A stretch of 32,234 bases of DNA from CAYFJO01 sp964343305 (GTDB taxonomy: Bacteria; Planctomycetota; Planctomycetia; Pirellulales; Pirellulaceae). The position numbers and the translations under genes are program-made. Each line of letters starts with the position of its first letter. Positions within the stretch are counted from its first letter, which is position 1. The stretch lies in contig CAYFJO010000079.1 in NCBI GenBank assembly GCA_964343305.1, positions 1-32,234 of the forward strand, written 5' to 3'. Below are positions 16,758-23,400 of this stretch, in pieces. The notes below the pieces were generated by a model. It saw nothing but the letters and a program-made list of their open reading frames with translations, made no database searches and was not told the origin of the DNA.

Positions 16758-17570
16758 ATGTTTCGAAAACATCGCAGGTTTTCACTCCAACGCCTTTCCG
16801 ATGGCCGGGCGATGATCAATCTCGGTTGTGGGGCTCGCGCGGCGTCGGATTGGAATAATATCGACTTTAGCTGGCTGAACCGCGTTGGACGGCATCCGTG
16901 GTTGTGCCGCTGGTTGCACAAGATTGGATTGCTGTCCGATGCAAGGCTGGAGCGAACCAAGCATCTGGATCCCAACACACTGATTTGGAACCTCAAATAC
17001 GGAATTCCGTTCGACGATCAGAGTGCGGACGTTGTTTTTCATTCGCACTTGTTCGAGCATCTGGATCGTCCGACGGGCGATGCGTTTCTGAAGGAATGCA
17101 ATCGAGTCCTCGCACCCGGCGGCGTCATCCGGATTGTCGTTCCGGACTTGGAAAAACTGGCGCGGGATTATTTGGCGATTATGGACGACCCAGTAAGCGA
17201 AATCGATATTGACGCTCACACTTTCGCAACCGAAGAGATCTTCGACCAGATGGTACGCCGGACGCCTGTGATTCGCGGCCAGCAGGGTTGGGTCAACCGT
17301 GTCATCGAAAGCACTTTGATTGGCGACACAGATCGCAGCGGCATCATGCATTGTTGGATGTACGACCGGCACTCATTGGCAGACGCGCTTCGCAGGGCCG
17401 GTTTCAACGACGTGCAGGTCCACACACATTTGACCAGCAGCATTGACGACTGGCAGGATTTTGTGTTGGACAACGAACCCGACGGGTCGGCGTACAAACA
17501 CAGTTCGCTCTACATGGAAGCACGACGTCCCGCCACCGCAACACTTGATCATACACGCGAAGCAGCATAA
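16758..17570 (+). CDS. Class I SAM-dependent methyltransferase
   Basis: The protein has 270 residues from the ATG at 16758, which has AGGGA 7 nt upstream; longer forms from 16617 or 16731 add a segment without similarity. Motif I is MINLGCGA (19-26), with an acidic residue pair in NNIDF after it. A post-motif region reads PFDDQSADVVFHSHLFEHLD (84-103), and RVLAPGGVIRIVVPDLEKL (116-134) is typical of methyltransferases in the Methyltransf_11 group. The C-terminal half has features seen in methyltransferases of polysaccharide clusters, with a conserved HCWMYD before the last helix. It probably O-methylates a sugar or a small precursor; the substrate is unknown. The carbamoyltransferase gene follows 26 bp after its stop, forming a likely two-gene operon. 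Confidence 0.88.
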   Translation: MFRKHRRFSLQRLSDGRAMINLGCGARAASDWNNIDFSWLNRVGRHPWLCRWLHKIGLLSDARLERTKHLDPNTLIWNLKYGIPFDDQSADVVFHSHLFEHLDRPTGDAFLKECNRVLAPGGVIRIVVPDLEKLARDYLAIMDDPVSEIDIDAHTFATEEIFDQMVRRTPVIRGQQGWVNRVIESTLIGDTDRSGIMHCWMYDRHSLADALRRAGFNDVQVHTHLTSSIDDWQDFVLDNEPDGSAYKHSSLYMEARRPATATLDHTREAA

Positions 17571-17596
17571 CGCTCCCAGCGACAAGGTCCCGCGCA

Positions 17597-19342
17597 ATGA
17601 ATATTCTTGGCATGAACGTTTTTCACGGTGACTCGTCTGCGGCCCTCGTTCAAGACGGCAAGCTCGTCGCGGCAATCGAAGAAGAGCGTTTCAACCGCAT
17701 CAAACACTGGGCGGGATTCCCGGCTGAGTCCATTCGATTCTGTCTGGAGTCGGCGGATCTGCGGCCTGGTGACGTGGATCACGTGGCGTTTGGCTTCAAC
17801 CCGCGAGCCAATTTTTGGCGGAAAATCCTCTTTACACTTCGCTATCGGCCCAACCTGGGTTTCTTGCTGGGCCGATTCAAGCGGCAGGCAAAGTCGATCA
17901 ACCTGCGCAAGCTGTTTGCCCAGGCGTGCAATTGCACGGTCCATGATGTCCAGGCTCAGTTTCACAACGTCGAACACCACGCGGCCCACTTGGCCAGCGC
18001 CTTTAATGTTTCGCCGTTTGAGCGAGCCGCGTTACTGTCGATCGACGGCATGGGCGACTTTGTCAGCAGCCTATCCGCGATCGGCGAAGGGACAAACATT
18101 CGGCAATTGTCGCGCGTCTACTACCCACATTCGCTGGGCTGGCTTTATCAAGCCATCACGTTGTACCTCGGTTTTCACAATTACGGTGACGAGTACAAAG
18201 TCATGGGTCTGGCACCCTATGGCGAGCCGGAGTTTGTCGATCAATTTCGGCAACTCATTCGGCCGCACGGCGACGGCTTTGTGCTGAACCTGGATTACTT
18301 CACGCATCACACGCAAGGCGTGGCGGCAAGCTGGGAAGGCGGCAGTCCAACCACGCCGCCGTTTCACAGTCCGAAGCTCGAACACTTGCTTGGCCCCGCG
18401 GCCCAGCCGAAAGCGGAACTCACCGAGCGGCATCAAAACATCGCCTCGTCACTTCAGGTGGTCACTGAGGAAATCTTGTTTCACGTGTTGCGGCAACTCC
18501 ACAAGAAGTATCCGTGCGACGACCTTTGCCTGGCTGGCGGAGTGGCGATGAACTCGGTCGCCAACGGAAAGATCACCGAGAACACTCCGTTCCGCAACAT
18601 CTACATCCCACCCGCGGCGGCGGACAACGGCACCTCGTTCGGCAGCGCGTACTACGTGTGGAATCAGATCCTCGGCCAGCCGCGTGGATTTCAACTGGAT
18701 TCCGCAGCGTGGGGAACGCAGTTCACGGACCAGCAATGCCGGACGGCCATTGAATCACGCGGGCTGGAAGCACAAAAGCTTGACAAACAGGACTTACTGG
18801 AGACCATCATCGACACGATTTGTGATGGCCGAGTGGTGGGCTGGTTCCAGGGCAAAATGGAGTTGGGTGCCCGGGCGTTGGGCAACCGCTCGCTGTTGGC
18901 CGATCCGCGCCGAACCGACATGCGTGACATCATCAACTTGAAAATCAAATTTCGCGAAAAGTTTCGCCCGTTTGCTCCCAGCATCATGGAAGAACACGTC
19001 AGCGACTACTTTGAGTCGGACCAGCCCTCCCCGTTCATGGAGCGCGTCTTGAAGATCCGGCCCGAGAAGCGTGACGTCATTCCGGCGGTCACGCACGTTG
19101 ACGGAACTGGCCGTTTGCAGACGGTTAGCCGGTCCACGAATCCGCTCTACTGGGAGTTGATCAACAAGTTCGCCAGCCGCACGGGCGTCCCGATCATCTT
19201 GAACACGTCGCTCAACGAAAACGAGCCTATCGTCAACGAACCGGGCCAGGCGCTGGACTGCATGCTCCGGACCCAGATGGATGCTATCGTCCTCGGATCG
19301 TATTTTGTCAAGCGACCCGCTACCGCGCAAGCGGCGGCCTAA
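17597..19342 (+). CDS. NodU/CmcH-family carbamoyltransferase
   Basis: The protein has 581 residues, the normal family length. The N-terminal Kae1-like domain begins MNILGMNVFHGDSSAALVQD and EEERFNRIKH, and carries the metal-binding HxxxH (H127-H131 in EHHAAHLASAF) and a phosphate-binding SIDGMGD. The motif LAGGVAMNSVANGK is also typical. The C-terminal domain has QGKMELGARALGNRSLLADPR and ILNTSLNENEPIV. The family uses carbamoyl phosphate and ATP to form carbamoyl-adenylate and transfers the carbamoyl group to a hydroxyl of a sugar or other acceptor (known from NodU, TobZ, CmcH). Here a surface-glycan sugar is the likely acceptor, given the neighbouring glycosyltransferase, SDR and methyltransferase. 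A modest AAGG lies upstream of the start. Confidence 0.95.
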   Translation: MNILGMNVFHGDSSAALVQDGKLVAAIEEERFNRIKHWAGFPAESIRFCLESADLRPGDVDHVAFGFNPRANFWRKILFTLRYRPNLGFLLGRFKRQAKSINLRKLFAQACNCTVHDVQAQFHNVEHHAAHLASAFNVSPFERAALLSIDGMGDFVSSLSAIGEGTNIRQLSRVYYPHSLGWLYQAITLYLGFHNYGDEYKVMGLAPYGEPEFVDQFRQLIRPHGDGFVLNLDYFTHHTQGVAASWEGGSPTTPPFHSPKLEHLLGPAAQPKAELTERHQNIASSLQVVTEEILFHVLRQLHKKYPCDDLCLAGGVAMNSVANGKITENTPFRNIYIPPAAADNGTSFGSAYYVWNQILGQPRGFQLDSAAWGTQFTDQQCRTAIESRGLEAQKLDKQDLLETIIDTICDGRVVGWFQGKMELGARALGNRSLLADPRRTDMRDIINLKIKFREKFRPFAPSIMEEHVSDYFESDQPSPFMERVLKIRPEKRDVIPAVTHVDGTGRLQTVSRSTNPLYWELINKFASRTGVPIILNTSLNENEPIVNEPGQALDCMLRTQMDAIVLGSYFVKRPATAQAAA

Positions 19343-19352
19343 TCACGGTCCG

Positions 19353-19934
19353 TTACTTCTTAGCTTCGCGCAACAGTTCCACAGGACGTGCCCGTCGGAC
19401 ACTTCTCATTTCCGTCAAATACACCACGAAACCGAAGTAGAGTGCAAAGCCGAGCAGATAAAAGTAACGACTCTTGATTGGCACATCGCCGGGAAAAACC
19501 AATTTGTCGTCATGGAAGTTTTCACAGATGAATCGGTTCGTAAAGGGCACATCCCAGATCCAGACACTCAGCGGCAGAAACGATACAAAGATCGGAGCTA
19601 CCAGGATCTTTGTCGACGGAAACCGCTTGCCAACAAAGAAGATGACAATGGCCAAGAAAACTGCCCCACCAAACGAAGGGTCTTTCGTCAGCCAACCAAA
19701 CAACACGGAAGGAACGTAATAATCGGCGCCGAAATACTTGAGCATGCATGTTGGCCGATAAAACACAACATGATGCAGTATGGCGGTGAGAGGAATGACA
19801 GTGAGACAACACAGTACTTTCCACCAAAGATCTTGATGTGCCTTGGTCGCATCTTGCAATGCAACCGGGCTCTTGGGCGGCCAGAGGATCTGCTGTAAAA
19901 GACTTGGCTTAGTCGGGGTCATTGGCTTTCGCAT
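19353..19934 (-). CDS. Small polytopic membrane protein of unknown function
   Basis: The protein has 193 residues and is not recognised as a named family. Four hydrophobic segments are visible at about 38-58, 87-102, 109-127 and 157-175, with a basic cytoplasmic-looking tail (RSVRRARP). An aromatic loop with HxxDDK lies between the third and fourth. The start is uncertain: AAAGG directly abuts the ATG at 19934, so the next ATG at 19922 (11 nt from that purine run) may be the real one. It converges on the carbamoyltransferase gene with only 10 bp between stops, so a role in the same glycan locus is possible but unproven. Confidence 0.65.
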   Translation of the reverse strand: MRKPMTPTKPSLLQQILWPPKSPVALQDATKAHQDLWWKVLCCLTVIPLTAILHHVVFYRPTCMLKYFGADYYVPSVLFGWLTKDPSFGGAVFLAIVIFFVGKRFPSTKILVAPIFVSFLPLSVWIWDVPFTNRFICENFHDDKLVFPGDVPIKSRYFYLLGFALYFGFVVYLTEMRSVRRARPVELLREAKK

Positions 19935-19956
19935 CCTTTGCGCGCACGTTCATCGG

Positions 19957-20202
19957 GGACACGCGACGTGAAGGTAGGGGGACACGTGGCGTGACGTAGG
20001 GGGGGAACGTGAGTGGAATGTAGGGGACTAGTGCTTTGTCAAAGTAGAAAGTTGGGGTGCCACTGGCTCTGCCAGTGCTTCGCAAGTACGAACACCATCA
20101 GGATTTGCACTAGCAGAGCCAGTGGCACACGATCCCAAAATTGAAAGTTGACAAAGCACTAGAGCGTAGGGGAAACGTTACTAGGGCGTAGGGGAAACGC
20201 GG
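19957..20202. repeat. Degenerate ~23-bp tandem repeat array, interrupted by an inserted element
   Basis: About five units ending in GTAGGGG are seen: three before position 20027 (spaced 22-24 bp, containing ACGTG or GACGTG) and two after 20162 (GCGTAGGGGAAACG, twice). The break coincides exactly with the inverted-repeat element, as if that element inserted into an older array. Confidence 0.6.
20028..20162. mobile_element. 135-bp MITE-like inverted-repeat element
   Basis: The terminal arms CTAGTGCTTTGTCAA (20028-20042) and its exact reverse complement (20148-20162) are perfect over 15 bp. A second nested pair at 20057-20072 and 20113-20128 is perfect over 16 bp (GTGCCACTGGCTCTGC). The element carries no gene. 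Its perfect termini, small size and position inside a repeat array suggest a non-autonomous transposable element; no transposase is in this window. Confidence 0.65.
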
Positions 20203-20411
20203 CGTGAATAAATCACGCCCGTCGTCATAATTGCAATCGGCCGCAGAATTCGGACAACGGTTACCAAAGGAATAGATGAGCGCCAGATTGTTTAGAAAGC
20301 ACTCCGCTTGTACCGTTTAGAGAAAGTTTGCGTGATTTTCCGGCAACTTGCCGGGACTGAGGGAGATCTCGGCGGCAGTCGCGGGAGACCCTATTGAGAG
20401 TTGGACCAGGG

Positions 20412-23400
20412 TCACGAACCTCTCGCCAGTGCGGCAAACATCAGGTCATCTTCGTGGCCCACCAGCAGATCCGCGAGGCCAAGTAGGTGGCCGATTTCGT
20501 CCAGTACCGTGGTGAACAGGTCCGTCTGGCCAAGCGCGTCCGCATCGGTTTTGGTAAACTCCATCTCGTCAAACGGCGCGCGATCAACGAACGAGCTGTG
20601 GCTGGTGGCGTTGCTGTCAATCACAATTGTGTTGCTCGTTCCCAAGCCGAGTCGGTTGCCTGACAGGTCGCCGATTTGCACGCCGACGTCCCGTAGGCTG
20701 ACAAATTGTTCAGAGGTCAGCCCCGTGTCCCGCCGGATCGTCGTTGCGGCCGCCGCGATGGGCCGCAATTCGGCAACGCGGATCGGAGCGTTGAGAGCTT
20801 GAACCGCGGGTGCGGTGGTTAGACTCGATAAACTGACCATTCCGGGGTTGGAGAACTCCGAGGTGTTACCGTTGCCGTCGGTGGCCGTTGCGGAAATGAG
20901 CACGCCGGCGGTCGCCCCGCCGGAAGGAATTGTAATCGTGGGCGAGGCACCTTCGGTGTATGTGTGCGAGCCTAGAAACGTCTTGCCCGAGCGCGAAATG
21001 CCGTCGGTGATGAAGAATTCGATGGCCAGCGGAAACAACGCGTTGCCACTTGTTGTCGGCACCGAGTAAGTGATCTCCAGGTTGCCTGCCGTCAGCACCA
21101 CGCTGGAGATCACAGGATAGTTCTGCTTTTGATTGGGACCGATGTCCGGGTCGTTCAGGTCATTCGGGTCGACGCCCGCGATCCCTATCTCGATCCCCAG
21201 CGTGCGGTTTTCAAAGATGGAGTTTTGACGGATGGCGTTGCCTGTCGAAGTGCCGCCTCTCACCTCGACTCCGGCTTCCACGCCGCTGTGGCCGACGATA
21301 TTGCCCGCTCCGGCAGCCGTTCCGCCAACCGTCGTGTTCGACACTTGAAAAAGAGACACGCCGCCACGAAAGTTGCCCAAGGCAGAAGTGCCCGCGGCGT
21401 CGGTACCAATCGTATTGCCTTGAATAATGTTGCCGTCGGCGTTAAACGACGACAAAATGCCGTTGCGACCGTTGCCGGAGATCAGGTTGCCGGCTCCCGC
21501 GGCCGTGCCACCGACCGTGTTTGTCGAGGAACCCTCCATCCACACGCCGTCACGCCCGTTGCCTCGGTCCAACGTGCCGCTGACGTCCGTCCCGATTCGA
21601 TTGCCTTGGATGACATTGTCATTCGCTCCGGCTTCGAACTTGACGCCCGCCTGGCCATTGTCTGAGATCAGATTCCGCGCGCTTGCCGTGGTGCCGCCAA
21701 TGGTGTTGTTGTCGACCGCGTATAGCCGCACGCCATGAAACACGTTTCCTAGTGCCGCGGTTCCTGTCGTGTTCAGTCCGATCGAATTGCCCGAAACCAC
21801 GTTCCCGGTGGAAACGCCGCCGGCCTGAACGATCGAGACACCGTTCAGGCCGTTTGCCGAGATGACATTGCCAGCACCGGAAACGTTGCCGCCGATTTCG
21901 TTGGAGGAGGAGTTGAGAACGAAAACACCGTGCTGCGTGTTGCCTAAGTTCAGGGTGCCCGCGGCGTTCGTGCCAATGAGGTTGCCGGCGACAAGATTGC
22001 TGTTTGCGCCACCTTCCATCCTGACTCCCGATTTTCCGTTGCGAGAGATCACGTTGCCGGCTCCCACGGCCGCGCCACCGACCGTGTTATTGGACGAGTC
22101 GAGCAAGTACACACCTTCTTGGGCATTTCCCAGTTGCGTAGAACCCGCCGCGTCGGTGCCGATACGATTGCCCTGGACGTAGTTGTTGGTTGACGAACCG
22201 ACAAAGGTCACGCCTGAATGGCCGTTGCCCGAGATGACATTGCCGGCTCCCGCGGCCGTGCCGCCAATCGTATTGCCGCTGGAAGCAAACAATCGCACGC
22301 CATGAAACCCGTTGCCCAAATCCGCCGTGCCAGACACATCGGTGCCAATTCGGTTGCCTTGAAGCAAGTTGCCGGTTGTGGTGCCACTGCCGGACTGAAC
22401 CAACGAGACCCCATTGATGGTATTTCCGGAGATCACATTCCGCGCGGACGCCGAAACACCGCCAATCGTGTTGTTCGAGGAATTGAAGACGAACAGGCCA
22501 TGTTGTGCGTTGCCAAGGTCGATGGTGCCGGTCACATCCGTCCCGATAAAATTGCCCGCGATCACGTTGTCGCCGCCGGCTTCAATGAACATTCCCGCAC
22601 CGTTGAAGCGATTGATCGCCAGTCCCTGAATGATGCTGTCGCCCCCGGCGATTCGTAATCCCTTCGCCAGCGCGCCGGCCGAAGCGCCATTCAGTTCGAT
22701 CACTGGCGTGCCGGCAAAATCCGGTTCGCTGGTGCCGTCGATCAGCGTCGGCTCGCGGAGGGGCGGCAGTGGTGACAGGGGCGAAATCGTGTGCGGGCCC
22801 GAACCGGGCACGTCAAAGCAGATCTTGTCCGTGCCTGGATTCGAGTTCGCGGCGTCGATCGCGGCGCGCAGCGAGCCGCTGCCACTATCGTTTACATTGG
22901 TCACGAGCAGGTTGCACGCAATCGTCGCTTGATTGCCAAAGTCGATCCCGGTCACGACCTCGCCGGGACTCAAGACAACAGAATGCGTCCCGGGAATTCC
23001 AGGCCCACCCATTGCCAGGATCGCCTCTCCTAGCGCGAAAACGTCCACCCGCGGGAAATCCAAGCCCGTGTTTACCACGTTGTCATTTTCATCATCCCCG
23101 TCGTTGACGGTGACCGCCGAATCGCGCAGCAATTGCCGCATTTCGGCAGGAGTTAACCTGCGGCCCAGGTGTTGCGTCGCGAGTTGTTGCGAAAGCGTCG
23201 CGATGCCGGCGATGTGTGGCGAAGCCTGGCTCGTACCTGAATAATTCGTTAACGAAGCGCTCGGTCCCGCGCCCATGATTTGCGCGCCGGGGGCGAGTAT
23301 GTCCGTCATGGTGTTGTGGCGTTGCGAAAAACTGGTCAGACGATCGGCACCTGTTGTGTGATCGATTGCGCCACTTGACCAATTGAACGGACCGCCATTG

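Larger units (their letters stand above)
19935..20411. other. Repeat-rich intergenic region, no gene seen
   Basis: The 477-bp gap contains a degenerate tandem array (19957-20202) interrupted by a 135-bp inverted-repeat element (20028-20162), then a short palindrome GGCGTGA/TCACGCC at 20201-20219. The remaining ~190 bp to the end of the giant protease gene shows only a weak hairpin (CCGGC/GCCGG, 20340-20354). No coding potential was found. Confidence 0.65.

Noticed and set aside
19957..20219. CRISPR array
   Set aside because: Units are ~23 bp, degenerate and contiguous without unique spacers of uniform length; no cas genes are present.
20340..20354. Terminator of the giant protease gene
   Set aside because: The CCGGC/GCCGG hairpin is short and has no T-run on the minus strand side.
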